A stretch of 64,000 nucleotides of DNA from Comamonadaceae bacterium (GTDB lineage Bacteria > Pseudomonadota > Gammaproteobacteria > Burkholderiales > Rhodocyclaceae). Shown here piece by piece: positions 1 through 11,812 of the stretch. The notes beneath the pieces were generated by a model, which saw only the letters and a list, made by a program, of their open reading frames with translations, was not told the DNA's origin and did not search any database. The DNA is taken from contig JANLJE010000026.1 in NCBI GenBank assembly GCA_029255645.1, positions 1-64,000 of the forward strand. The letters run 5' to 3'. The translations under genes were made by a program, and so were the position numbers. Position 1 is the first letter of the stretch; each line of letters begins with the position of its first letter.

Positions 1-56
1 GATTCCTCCACCCGCAGCACCCGGTACTGCGGCAGGTTCAGGATGTTGGCGGGCAC
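1..56 (-). CDS. ISL3-like transposase, N-terminal fragment (runs off window)
   Basis: The minus strand reads VPANILNLPQYRVLRVEES from a GTG codon and continues past base 1. The string ILNLPxYxVLxVEES is typical of the extreme N-terminus of ISL3-family transposases, just before their zinc-binding cysteines. An in-frame TGA lies two codons upstream of the GTG, so this GTG is the first possible start. Only 18 codons are visible, so family assignment rests on a short match. The DNA just upstream (about 60-105) may contain the left end of the insertion sequence, because the neighbouring small gene ends there with unusual residues. Confidence 0.5.
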   Translation of the reverse strand, partial: MPANILNLPQYRVLRVEE

Positions 57-59
57 AGG

Positions 60-314
60 TCACAGCCTCGTGATTCTGCTTGGGTCGGTGCCACAAGGCC
101 GGATCAGCAGCCAGACCTGCAACCGCCCATCAGATTCGCCGCGTGAGGCAAGATCAACGCCGAACGGCTTGACGATGGCGAACACGCCCGGCGCCATGCC
201 GTGGCATTGGTCGAACTTGGGTCGCTGTCCAATCGCTTCACGCAATTGGGTCAACAGGGGCTGCCGGTCCCGAGCCACCGGCTGCGCTGTGGTCATTGGC
301 GCGCTCTCTTTCAT
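60..314 (-). CDS. Hypothetical protein (84 aa), possibly truncated by the insertion sequence
   Basis: The start ATG overlaps the stop of the AbiEii-like gene in an ATGA arrangement, indicating translational coupling. The protein begins MKESAPMTTAQPVARDRQPL and has no recognised domain. Its last 12 or so residues (PCGTDPSRITRL) lie directly before the transposase GTG and may be encoded by the IS end rather than by the original gene, which would make this a 3'-truncated gene. Function unknown. The overlap with the upstream genes suggests it belongs to the same defence- or toxin-like unit. Confidence 0.45.
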   Translation of the reverse strand: MKESAPMTTAQPVARDRQPLLTQLREAIGQRPKFDQCHGMAPGVFAIVKPFGVDLASRGESDGRLQVWLLIRPCGTDPSRITRL

Positions 315-703
315 GGCTCCATCCCATAGCCGCCCGACCGATCCGCATCCATATCGCACACCCGGTCGAAGATGACGGTTGCAAGGTGCGAGCAAGCGGC
401 TTTAGCCAACTGCCAGTCATGCCAGCGAGGATCAATGCCGTCGAGACTGCCAAGGATTTGCACGGGGCGCTGCACGCGAGCCGTTTTCCAGCCTGCGACC
501 GACTCAAGTTGCGCCAGCACTTCATCGAAGCGCTGGCGCAGATCGGTCAGTACATGGTCGGCGTCGCGTGAGAAGCGATGCCCGGCATGGATTGCGGAGG
601 CGGTTTCGCCGACCAGCACGGCATCCGGCAGGATGCGCTGGAGCCGTGCGGCCGAGGACAGGACGAGTTCCCAGTCAGGCAGCGGTGCGGTGTTCTTCGA
701 CAT
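311..703 (-). CDS. AbiEii-like nucleotidyltransferase domain protein, short
   Basis: From residue 17 or so the protein has the pattern LPDAVLVGETASAIHAGHRF followed by SRDADHVL, resembling the N-terminal nucleotidyltransferase core of AbiEii/AbiGii toxins, which usually read LVGGTAaalHaGHRxSxDxDhv. AbiEii-type proteins act with a partner antitoxin in phage-abortive systems. Here the protein is about 130 aa, and after LGSLDGI the sequence departs from the family and ends early, so it looks truncated or recombined. The second GG residue of the motif is GE. I chose the ATG at MSKNTAPLPDW rather than the longer MIPTL start because the latter runs further into the preceding gene. It overlaps both neighbours, forming one operon. 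Confidence 0.5.
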   Translation of the reverse strand: MSKNTAPLPDWELVLSSAARLQRILPDAVLVGETASAIHAGHRFSRDADHVLTDLRQRFDEVLAQLESVAGWKTARVQRPVQILGSLDGIDPRWHDWQLAKAACSHLATVIFDRVCDMDADRSGGYGMEP

Positions 704-902
704 AGTGCATCCAGAAGTGATGGCGTTGAGCGTAGGGATCAAAGACGTAAGGACGGCAAACGCGCTCCACCTTGTCCAGCAGAGTGCGGTCGGACAAAGC
801 AGCCCGGCGCAGTTCAGCCCACTCTCGCCACCGACCGCGTGAGATCACGTCGTCGATGGCGGCGAGGGTGAAGCGCTGATGGTTGAGGTGGCGATGAAGC
901 AT
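675..902 (-). CDS. Small conserved hypothetical protein preceding AbiEii-like gene
   Basis: A 75-aa basic, helical protein starting MLHRHLNHQRFTLAAIDDVI with no signal peptide or membrane segment. It overlaps the start of the AbiEii-like gene by about 29 bp. Small genes with this type of sequence often precede AbiEii-like nucleotidyltransferases in proteobacterial accessory DNA, so it may be the partner or cognate antitoxin; that role is inference. The ATG at 902 was preferred over the GTG at 914 because it is the first ATG, but no clear ribosome binding site decides it. Confidence 0.5.
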   Translation of the reverse strand: MLHRHLNHQRFTLAAIDDVISRGRWREWAELRRAALSDRTLLDKVERVCRPYVFDPYAQRHHFWMHYVEEHRTAA

Positions 903-1044
903 GGTCAACAACACACTTTTACGATGATTTCCGGGTGAATGTTACGCGAACGGGGAGGCAAAACAACACAAGGCAAAGCAACACGATTTTGCGATTATTG
1001 CTTGCCTGCGCCTTGCGTTCGCTACAGGCTTGCCCAACCCACTT

Positions 1045-1419
1045 TCACGAATACTCGCAAAAGTCAGCCCGATTCAAGGGCCCTGCATGGCTCTGCCAGT
1101 CGGAGGGACAATGCTGCAGTTGCTGCCGTTCGTGACGAAACGAGCGCAGCTCGCCCTCCCGCCAGAAGAGCGGCGCCCGCCCCAGGAATCCAGCATCACC
1201 TTCCTGATAACGCACGCATTGGCCGGGCTTGAGCACTTCCGGCCGGGGCGCCGCAAGACCAAGCGCCGGTTGCATGCGCCCCGGCGACGCCGCATCCGCA
1301 TCCGCATCTCCGGCTTCATCTGCCGCTTCATCTGCCGCTTCATCTGCCGCTACGTCTGCCATGAGCACGCCAGAAGACAGCGGAAGTGCCAGCAAACCTG
1401 CGACGCCCAGAACACGCAT
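1045..1419 (-). CDS. Hypothetical secreted protein downstream of glmU
   Basis: A 124-aa protein with a hydrophobic N-terminal segment (MRVLGVAGLLALPLSSGVLM) that looks like a signal peptide, then a low-complexity acidic stretch AADEAADEAADEAG encoded by a 12-bp tandem repeat, then a small domain with two cysteines after the repeat (VLKPGQCVRY and LQHCPSDW) plus one near the C-terminus. No family recognised. It lies 108 bp after glmU on the same strand. A longer reading from an ATG at 1524, three bases after the glmU stop and with an AAGGG-like ribosome site, is also open; it would put 35 residues before the hydrophobic segment, so I prefer the internal start. Confidence 0.5.
   Translation of the reverse strand: MRVLGVAGLLALPLSSGVLMADVAADEAADEAADEAGDADADAASPGRMQPALGLAAPRPEVLKPGQCVRYQEGDAGFLGRAPLFWREGELRSFRHERQQLQHCPSDWQSHAGPLNRADFCEYS
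1313..1360. repeat. 12-bp tandem repeat, 4 copies, inside the secreted-protein gene
   Basis: Three exact copies of GCTTCATCTGCC are followed by a fourth with two changes (GCTACGTCTGCC). The unit is a multiple of three, so it encodes the in-frame acidic tetrapeptide repeat ADEA on the minus strand, just after the predicted signal peptide. Copy-number change would alter linker length without breaking the frame. Confidence 0.9.
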
Positions 1420-1527
1420 CAGCAGCACGGCTTTCTCAGGGCGGCTGAGAGCGGCACCCTTGTCACGATCCGCCCGGCAAAAGGACGGGGTGGGCAGTAC
1501 GGCCAGGGTGAACCCGGTCGCCATGAA

Positions 1528-2892
1528 TCACCCTTTTTTCTTTTCCGGGCGTTTCCAGTTGAGCAGACTGGTCTGGCGGACGCGGGAAACGGTGAGGGCG
1601 TTCGGGGGAGCATCCCGGGTCAAGGTAGTGCCGGCTCCCAGCGTGGCCCCTTGACCCACCCGGACCGGCGCCACGAGCTGAGTGTCGGAGCCGATGAAGA
1701 CATCATCCTCGATCACGGTCCTGAACTTGTTGGCCCCATCGTAATTACAGGTAATGGTGCCCGCACCGATATTCACCCGGGCGCCCACATCGGCATCGCC
1801 GACATAGGCCAGGTGATTTGCCTTCGAACCAGGACCGATCTGGCTGTTCTTCACTTCCACGAAATTGCCCACATGAACGCCCGCTGCCAGGCTTGTTCCG
1901 GGACGCAGGCGGGCATAGGGACCGACCACAGCATCGGGGCCCACCTGAGCCTTGTCGATGTGGGTAAACGCAGCAATGCGGGCGCCCGCCGCAATATCGG
2001 CTTCGCGAATGACGCAGTAAGGGCCGATTTCCACCGCCTCGGCCAGGCGTACATGCCCCTCGAAAATGCAGCCCACATCGATGCTCACATCCCGGCCGCA
2101 CTCCAGTGTGCCGCGCACATCGATCCGGTCCGGGTCTGCCAGACGCACTCCCTGGTTCATCAGGGCTACCGCCTGGCGCTGCTGATAAATGCGCTCCAGT
2201 TCCGCCAATTGCGCCTTGTTGTTGATGCCTTGAACCTCCCAGGCGCCCTCGGGGTGAGCGCTACGCACCGGCACGCCTGCCGTTACCGCCCGGGCCACCA
2301 CATCGGTCAGGTAATACTCGCCCTGGGCATTGTCGTTGGAAAGACGGGTAAGCCATTCAGCCAGGCGCCCGCCCGGCAGCACCATGATGCCGGTATTGAC
2401 TTCATCGATGGCGCGCTGTCCGGGCGTGGCATCCTTTTCTTCGACGATGCCCAGCACGCCGCCCGTGGCCTCCCGCACGATCCGGCCATAGCCTTGGGGA
2501 TTTGCCAGCCGCACCGTCAGCAAACCCAGACCGTCCGCCGCCTGATGCAGCAGATGTTGCAAGGTGGAGGCCTGCACCAAGGGGACATCTCCATACAACA
2601 CCAGCGTTGGCAGCCTCTCATCGATGAATGGCAGCGCCTGGGCCAGGGCATGGCCGGTTCCTAGTTGCGGCGACTGCAGCGCCCAGGCCAGGCCTGCTGC
2701 ATCGATGCTCTGGCGCACGACCTCACCCCCGTGACCGTACACCACGACCAGGTTTTCCGGTTGCAGTTGCCGGGCCGTGTCCACCACATGTCGCAGCAGG
2801 GCCTTGCCGGCCAGGGGATGCAGCACCTTGGGAAGATTGGAATACATCCGCTTGCCCTGACCGGCGGCCAGGATGACCACATTCAAAGGCAT
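1528..2892 (-). CDS. glmU: Bifunctional N-acetylglucosamine-1-phosphate uridyltransferase / glucosamine-1-phosphate acetyltransferase
   Basis: Cytosolic enzyme that acetylates glucosamine-1-P and then couples it to UTP to make UDP-GlcNAc for peptidoglycan and LPS. The N-terminal nucleotidyltransferase carries LAAGQGKRM (residues 8-16) and VLYGDVPL. From about residue 250 the left-handed beta-helix acetyltransferase follows, with [17 protein letters not shown] and [13 protein letters not shown]. At 454 aa it is full length. The ATG at 2892 has AGGAG about 8 bases upstream, so the longer reading MPEPGEQA is rejected. The three-TM/winged-helix gene lies 16 bp upstream on the same strand. glmS, which often follows glmU, is not present; the accessory region begins instead. 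Confidence 0.97.
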   Translation of the reverse strand: MPLNVVILAAGQGKRMYSNLPKVLHPLAGKALLRHVVDTARQLQPENLVVVYGHGGEVVRQSIDAAGLAWALQSPQLGTGHALAQALPFIDERLPTLVLYGDVPLVQASTLQHLLHQAADGLGLLTVRLANPQGYGRIVREATGGVLGIVEEKDATPGQRAIDEVNTGIMVLPGGRLAEWLTRLSNDNAQGEYYLTDVVARAVTAGVPVRSAHPEGAWEVQGINNKAQLAELERIYQQRQAVALMNQGVRLADPDRIDVRGTLECGRDVSIDVGCIFEGHVRLAEAVEIGPYCVIREADIAAGARIAAFTHIDKAQVGPDAVVGPYARLRPGTSLAAGVHVGNFVEVKNSQIGPGSKANHLAYVGDADVGARVNIGAGTITCNYDGANKFRTVIEDDVFIGSDTQLVAPVRVGQGATLGAGTTLTRDAPPNALTVSRVRQTSLLNWKRPEKKKG

Positions 2893-2908
2893 TGCTTGCT
2901 CTCCTGGT

Positions 2909-3664
2909 TCAGGCAATTTTCTTGCCGTCGTCCTGCCCGGTCAGGACATCGGTGAGAACCTGCCTTCCCCGGCTTGAAATGACCCAATGCAGCACATTCT
3001 TGTCATTGATGCGAGTGTCGATCAGGCCCACATTCTTGAGCACGGCCAGGCGCTGACTGATCAGCTCCCGACCCAGGGAGGTTTTTTCGGTCAGGGCCGC
3101 CAGGTTGCCATAGACATAGCTTTCATCGGCCAGGGCCCGCAGGATTTCCACGTCGTTGTAGGTCACCACCTCGCGCGGTTCCGTTCTGGGCTCGGGCTTT
3201 TCCTGGGGGACTTCGATCGGCATCGGCGCGACGGGTAAGGCTTCGAGCTTCTGCCGCAAGGTTTCCTGCTCGCGGCGGAGTTGCTCCAGCTCGCGCCGCA
3301 ACGGTTCTAGCTGCTGCTGATAAAGTGCGACCGGGTTTTCAAAGATGCGCCGGGCGGCCACCACATAGATCAGACAGAAAGCGGCAAAGACATACAACTC
3401 CCCGGGCCGGGTCCGGGCGCCTTCGAGCAGATTGCTGGACAGCATGTTGAGTAGCAGCGGGGCGGTGAGCGCCGTGACCACCCCGAACACGAGGTAGCGG
3501 CGCCAATCCTGACGTCCGGCGAGGCTGCCCTGGCGTTCTGCCAGGTAATGGTTGGCCAGCCCGCCCAGCACCCCGGCAATCATCATGACCATGAGCGCCA
3601 GCAGCAAATGGCTATCAAACTCCCCCAGGGTGGATGTCACCTGCAAGGATTGTTGTAGATTCAA
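2909..3664 (-). CDS. Three-TM membrane protein with coiled coil and C-terminal winged helix
   Basis: The 251-aa protein has three hydrophobic segments at about residues 20-38, 56-76 and 88-106. A charged coiled coil follows ([20 protein letters not shown], about 112-145), then a proline-rich linker. A region of about 75 residues ([20 protein letters not shown]... [10 protein letters not shown]) has the helix pattern of a winged-helix domain. The membrane part resembles the three-TM family named after association with YEATS-like proteins, though that link is only from memory. It ends 16 bp before glmU and is probably cotranscribed. Function unknown; the architecture suggests a membrane-anchored DNA- or protein-binding module facing the cytoplasm. 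Confidence 0.7.
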   Translation of the reverse strand: MNLQQSLQVTSTLGEFDSHLLLALMVMMIAGVLGGLANHYLAERQGSLAGRQDWRRYLVFGVVTALTAPLLLNMLSSNLLEGARTRPGELYVFAAFCLIYVVAARRIFENPVALYQQQLEPLRRELEQLRREQETLRQKLEALPVAPMPIEVPQEKPEPRTEPREVVTYNDVEILRALADESYVYGNLAALTEKTSLGRELISQRLAVLKNVGLIDTRINDKNVLHWVISSRGRQVLTDVLTGQDDGKKIA

Positions 3665-3721
3665 TGTATCACCCTCCCGTTATTGACCGCGAATATGCCA
3701 CAAGCGGCGCTTATCCCAAAG

Positions 3722-3760
3722 AAAAACCCCGTCTCGTCCGCGCGGACCCGACGGGGTTTT
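3722..3760 (-). terminator. Rho-independent terminator after gltBD
   Basis: An inverted repeat with arms AAAACCCCGTC and GACGGGGTTTT flanks a GC-rich loop. On the minus strand it is followed by a T run and sits about 20 bp beyond the gltD stop. The T/A arms make it look partly bidirectional. Confidence 0.8.
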
Positions 3761-3777
3761 CGATGGGGTGGGGTACA

Positions 3778-5247
3778 TCAGCGGGGCAGAACGGAAGACC
3801 CCATCAGGAATTCGTCCACCGCCTTGGCGCACTGGCGGCCCTCACGAATGGCCCAGACCACCAGGGACTGGCCCCGGCGCACATCACCCGCTGCATAAAT
3901 GCCGGGCACGCTGGTCTGATAGCAAGCCTCGCCATCGGTGCTGGCCTTGACGTTGTTGCGGGCATCTTTTTCCACGCCGAAGGCATCGAGCAGGCTGCCG
4001 ACGGGATTGACGAAACCCATGGCCAAAAAGGCGAAGTCACAAGGCAGTTCGAACCCGGAACCGGGCACTTCTTGCATCTTGCCGTCCTTCCATTCGACGC
4101 GCACGGCCTTCAAGGCCTTGACCCTGCCCTGGGCATCGCCGATGAATTCCTTGGTGGCTACCGAGAATTCGCGGCGGGTATCGCCTTCCTTGTGGGAGGA
4201 GGAAGTGCGCATCTTGAGCGGCCAGTAGGGCCAGGTCAGGGCCTTGTCTTCCTGTTCGGGGGGGGCGGGCATCAGTTCGAACTGGGTCACGGAAGCGGCA
4301 CCGTGGCGGTAGCTGGTGCCGACGCAGTCGGAGCCGGTGTCGCCGCCGCCGATCACCACCACATGCTTGCCCTTGACATTGATGGGGTTCTTGATGCCTT
4401 GCTGGACTTCCTTGTTCTGGGGAATCAGGAATTCCAGGGCAAAGTGCACGCCCTTCAGGTTGCGGCCGGGAACGGGCAGGTCGCGCGGGACTTCGGAACC
4501 TGCGGCCAGGATCACCGCATCGAATTCCTGCTGCAACTGCCCGGCGGCAACGGTCTCGGTGGCGTCATTGTTGATGCCGGCCGGCAGCTTGCCATCGCCG
4601 ACGATGACCCGGGTCCGGAACACCACGCCTTCGGCTTGCATCTGGGCGACGCGGCGGTCGATCACTGCCTTGTCGAGCTTGAAGTCGGGGATGCCGAAAC
4701 CGAGCAGGCCGCCGATGCGGCTCGATTTTTCGAACACGGTCACGGCATGGCCCACCCGGGCGAGTTGCTGGGCGGCGGCCAGTCCGGCAGGGCCGGAACC
4801 AACGACGGCGACCTTCTTGCCGGTCTTGGCGGCGGCGACCTGGGGCTTGACCCAGCCCATTTCCCAGCCCTTGTCGATGATGGCGTGCTCGATGGACTTG
4901 ATGCCCACGGGCGCAGCGTTGATGCCCAGGGTACAGGCCGCCTCGCAGGGGGCCGGACAGATGCGGCCGGTCACGTCGGGGAAATTGTTGGTCGAATGCA
5001 GCACGTCCAGGGCCTGCTGCCAGTTGTCGCGATAAACCAGGTCATTCCAGTCGGGAATGATGTTGTTGACCGGGCAGCCATTGCTGCAAAAAGGAATGCC
5101 GCAATCCATGCAACGGGCGGCCTGAACCTTGGCATCCTCGTCCGACAGGGTGAGGACGAATTCCTTGTAGTGGGTCAGGCGCTCCTCGACCGGCGCGTAG
5201 GCTTCTTCGCGACGGTCGAATTCGAGAAATCCAGTCGGCTTGCCCAT
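3778..5247 (-). CDS. gltD: Glutamate synthase (NADPH) small subunit
   Basis: Beta subunit of GOGAT: an FAD protein that takes electrons from NADPH and passes them through Fe-S clusters to the large subunit. The N-terminal ferredoxin-like part has CMDCGIPFC (C46, C49, C54) with C58, and a second set CPAPCEAAC. Then follow the FAD-binding motif [12 protein letters not shown], the NADPH-binding GGGDTGSDC, and [20 protein letters not shown] near the C-terminus. It is 489 aa, within the usual range. Its ATG lies one base after the gltB stop (TAACATG), so the two are translationally coupled. A strong terminator follows. Confidence 0.96.
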   Translation of the reverse strand: MGKPTGFLEFDRREEAYAPVEERLTHYKEFVLTLSDEDAKVQAARCMDCGIPFCSNGCPVNNIIPDWNDLVYRDNWQQALDVLHSTNNFPDVTGRICPAPCEAACTLGINAAPVGIKSIEHAIIDKGWEMGWVKPQVAAAKTGKKVAVVGSGPAGLAAAQQLARVGHAVTVFEKSSRIGGLLGFGIPDFKLDKAVIDRRVAQMQAEGVVFRTRVIVGDGKLPAGINNDATETVAAGQLQQEFDAVILAAGSEVPRDLPVPGRNLKGVHFALEFLIPQNKEVQQGIKNPINVKGKHVVVIGGGDTGSDCVGTSYRHGAASVTQFELMPAPPEQEDKALTWPYWPLKMRTSSSHKEGDTRREFSVATKEFIGDAQGRVKALKAVRVEWKDGKMQEVPGSGFELPCDFAFLAMGFVNPVGSLLDAFGVEKDARNNVKASTDGEACYQTSVPGIYAAGDVRRGQSLVVWAIREGRQCAKAVDEFLMGSSVLPR

Positions 5248-5248
5248 G

Positions 5249-9895
<4,647 letters not shown>

Positions 9896-9931
9896 CTTCG
9901 GCAACCTCGCGCGCCTATCGTATCAATACGC

Positions 9932-9955
9932 AAAAAAAAGCCGGGGCACCGGCTC
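9932..9955 (-). terminator. Hairpin plus T run between aroB and gltB (terminator or leader attenuator)
   Basis: On the minus strand AGCCGGTGCCCCGGCT is followed directly by eight T residues, a canonical intrinsic terminator. It lies about 170 bp after aroB and only about 37 bp before the gltB start, so any gltB promoter upstream of it would place it in the gltB leader. Confidence 0.75.
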
Positions 9956-10067
9956 GCGAAATTCAGGGAAAGCGGCGAAATATAACGCCAAAGCGCTCAC
10001 TTTTCAATAATCCGCAACAGACGGCTTGCCATCGGAAACGACGTTGCGCTCCGGCACCATGCCGGCC

Positions 10068-10121
10068 CTATCACGGCCCTATCACGGCCCTATCACGGCC
10101 CTGTCACGGCCCTGTCACGGC
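10068..10121. repeat. 11-bp tandem repeat, 5 copies, between aroB and gltB
   Basis: Three copies of CTATCACGGCC are followed by two of CTGTCACGGCC, the last incomplete by one base. The array abuts the aroB stop codon and lies upstream of gltB. The period equals about one helical turn, so all copies would present the same face of the DNA. Confidence 0.95.
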
Positions 10122-11204
10122 TCAGGCACAACAAGATTCAATCGTGGCACGCACCTGACGCTCGTCAGCCTTGTCACTGACCACCGCTTTGCCGATTGCC
10201 TCCAGCAACACCAGACGCAGCTTGCCCTCCTGCACCTTCTTGTCGTGCCGCATCAATTCCATATACCTTGCCGCTCCCAATTCCGGACCCCGGACCGGCA
10301 ATCCTGCCGCGGCAAGAAGGGTTTCGACGCGCTCTACCTCCGCCGCGCTCAAGTAGCCCAGCAGGGCCGAAAGATGCGCCGCCATGACGGTGCCGGCGGC
10401 CACCGCCTCCCCATGCAGCCATTTTCCATACCCCAATCCGGCTTCAATCGCGTGCCCAAAAGTATGACCCAGATTGAGCAAGGCCCGCTCGCCCTGCTCC
10501 CGCTCATCGGCCACCACCACCTCTGCCTTGTGGGCGCAGGAGCGATACACCGCTTCTTCGAGCAAACTCTCGTCGCGGGCCATGAGGCCGGGCATGTGCG
10601 CTTCCAGCCAGTCTAGAAATTCCGCATCGCGGATCAGGCCATACTTGATCACCTCGGCCAGCCCCGCATGCAGTTCCCGTTCCGGCAGCGTCTCCAGGGT
10701 GCCGATGTCGGCCAGCACCAGGCGCGGCTGGTAAAACGCACCGATCATGTTCTTGCCCAGCGGATGATTGATGGCGGTCTTGCCCCCCACGGAAGAATCC
10801 ACCTGAGCCAGCAGGGTGGTGGGCATCTGGATGAAGGGCATGCCGCGCTGGTAACAGGCCGCGGCAAAGCCGCCCATGTCGCCAATCACCCCGCCGCCCA
10901 GGGCGATCAGCGTCGTACCCCGCTCGCAATGCGCCTCCAGCAGCGCGTCAAAAATGAGGTTCAGGGTCTGCCATTCTTTGTAGACCTCGCCATCGGGCAG
11001 CACGATTTCCAGGGGCTGAATATCGAGGCGGGCCAGCGTCGCGCGCAGGCGCGCCAGGTACAAGGGCGCCACGGTCGTGTTGCTGACGACCGCTACGGAA
11101 CGGCCGCGCAGATGAGGGGCCAGCAATTCGGGCTGACACAGCACGCCCCGGCCGATATGAATGGGATAAGCACGCTCGGCGAGGTTGACGTTCAAAGTAC
11201 GCAT
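10122..11204 (-). CDS. aroB: 3-dehydroquinate synthase
   Basis: Second step of the shikimate pathway, converting DAHP to 3-dehydroquinate using NAD and a metal ion in the cytosol. Motifs include the NAD-binding [19 protein letters not shown], the substrate loop [19 protein letters not shown], and the metal-binding [11 protein letters not shown] and [12 protein letters not shown]. At 360 aa it is full length. It overlaps the end of aroK by 13 bp, the classic aroKB pair. An 11-bp repeat array begins immediately after its stop. Confidence 0.97.
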   Translation of the reverse strand: MRTLNVNLAERAYPIHIGRGVLCQPELLAPHLRGRSVAVVSNTTVAPLYLARLRATLARLDIQPLEIVLPDGEVYKEWQTLNLIFDALLEAHCERGTTLIALGGGVIGDMGGFAAACYQRGMPFIQMPTTLLAQVDSSVGGKTAINHPLGKNMIGAFYQPRLVLADIGTLETLPERELHAGLAEVIKYGLIRDAEFLDWLEAHMPGLMARDESLLEEAVYRSCAHKAEVVVADEREQGERALLNLGHTFGHAIEAGLGYGKWLHGEAVAAGTVMAAHLSALLGYLSAAEVERVETLLAAAGLPVRGPELGAARYMELMRHDKKVQEGKLRLVLLEAIGKAVVSDKADERQVRATIESCCA

Positions 11205-11719
11205 TGTTTCTGATATTCCTTGACCAGCAACTGAGTGATGGCAGAAGGGGGCAGGCGGCCACCATTGACGATGAAATGAGCGGTTTCCCGATAGAGCGGA
11301 TCACGCAGGGCATACAGCGATTCAAGCTTGGCGAGCGGATCTTCGACCTGCAGCAGCGGCCGGTTGCGATCATGACGAGTGCGGTTCCAAAGCTGCAGCG
11401 GCGGCACATTCAGGTAAACCACCCAGCCATTGTCACGCAGGGCCTGGCGGTTTTCCGGGGCCAGGATGGCGCCGCCGCCGGTAGCCAGCACCACCGGCCC
11501 CTCGTGCACCAGTTCGCCAATTACCTGCACTTCACGGCGACGAAATCCGGCTTCGCCCTCGATTTCAAAGATGGTGGGAATGCCCACTCCGGTGCGGGCT
11601 TCGATTTCGTGATCGGAATCCAGGAAGGGCCGCCCCAGGCGCCGCGCCAGCTGGCGGCCGACCGTGGTCTTGCCGCAGCCCATGAGGCCGACAAGATAGA
11701 TATTCTGCTCCATGTCCAT
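11192..11719 (-). CDS. aroK: Shikimate kinase
   Basis: Phosphorylates shikimate with ATP in aromatic amino acid synthesis. The P-loop [15 protein letters not shown] is at the N-terminus, followed by the shikimate-binding DSDHEIE and GEAGFRRRE, then TGGGAI and the lid arginine region [11 protein letters not shown]. The chosen ATG gives 175 aa, the usual size; further ATGs at 11713, 11728 and 11755 are possible and no clear ribosome site decides between them. It overlaps aroB downstream and is separated from pilQ by a strong terminator, so aroKB probably has its own promoter in the short gap. Confidence 0.95.
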   Translation of the reverse strand: MDMEQNIYLVGLMGCGKTTVGRQLARRLGRPFLDSDHEIEARTGVGIPTIFEIEGEAGFRRREVQVIGELVHEGPVVLATGGGAILAPENRQALRDNGWVVYLNVPPLQLWNRTRHDRNRPLLQVEDPLAKLESLYALRDPLYRETAHFIVNGGRLPPSAITQLLVKEYQKQCVL

Positions 11720-11767
11720 GGCCGGCATTCTAGCGGAGGGCGGCCCTCGCTTCACCTGTTTCCCAAT

Positions 11768-11795
11768 GAAAAGAGGCCGTCGCCGGCCTCTTTTC
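11768..11795 (-). terminator. Rho-independent terminator of the pilMNOPQ operon
   Basis: A perfect 11-bp stem GAAAAGAGGCC / GGCCTCTTTTC with a six-base loop lies 18 bp after the pilQ stop. The T-rich arm follows the stem on both strands. Confidence 0.85.
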
Positions 11796-11812
11796 CGGGG
11801 GTCCAGGAAGGC

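Noticed and set aside
1030-2664. 544-aa plus-strand frame opposite glmU
   Set aside because: It is the antisense shadow of glmU and its neighbour; composition is low-complexity His/Gly/Arg and no family pattern is present.
10068-10121. Repeat arrays considered as CRISPR
   Set aside because: Units of 11-16 bp are directly adjacent with no unique spacers, and no cas genes are present.
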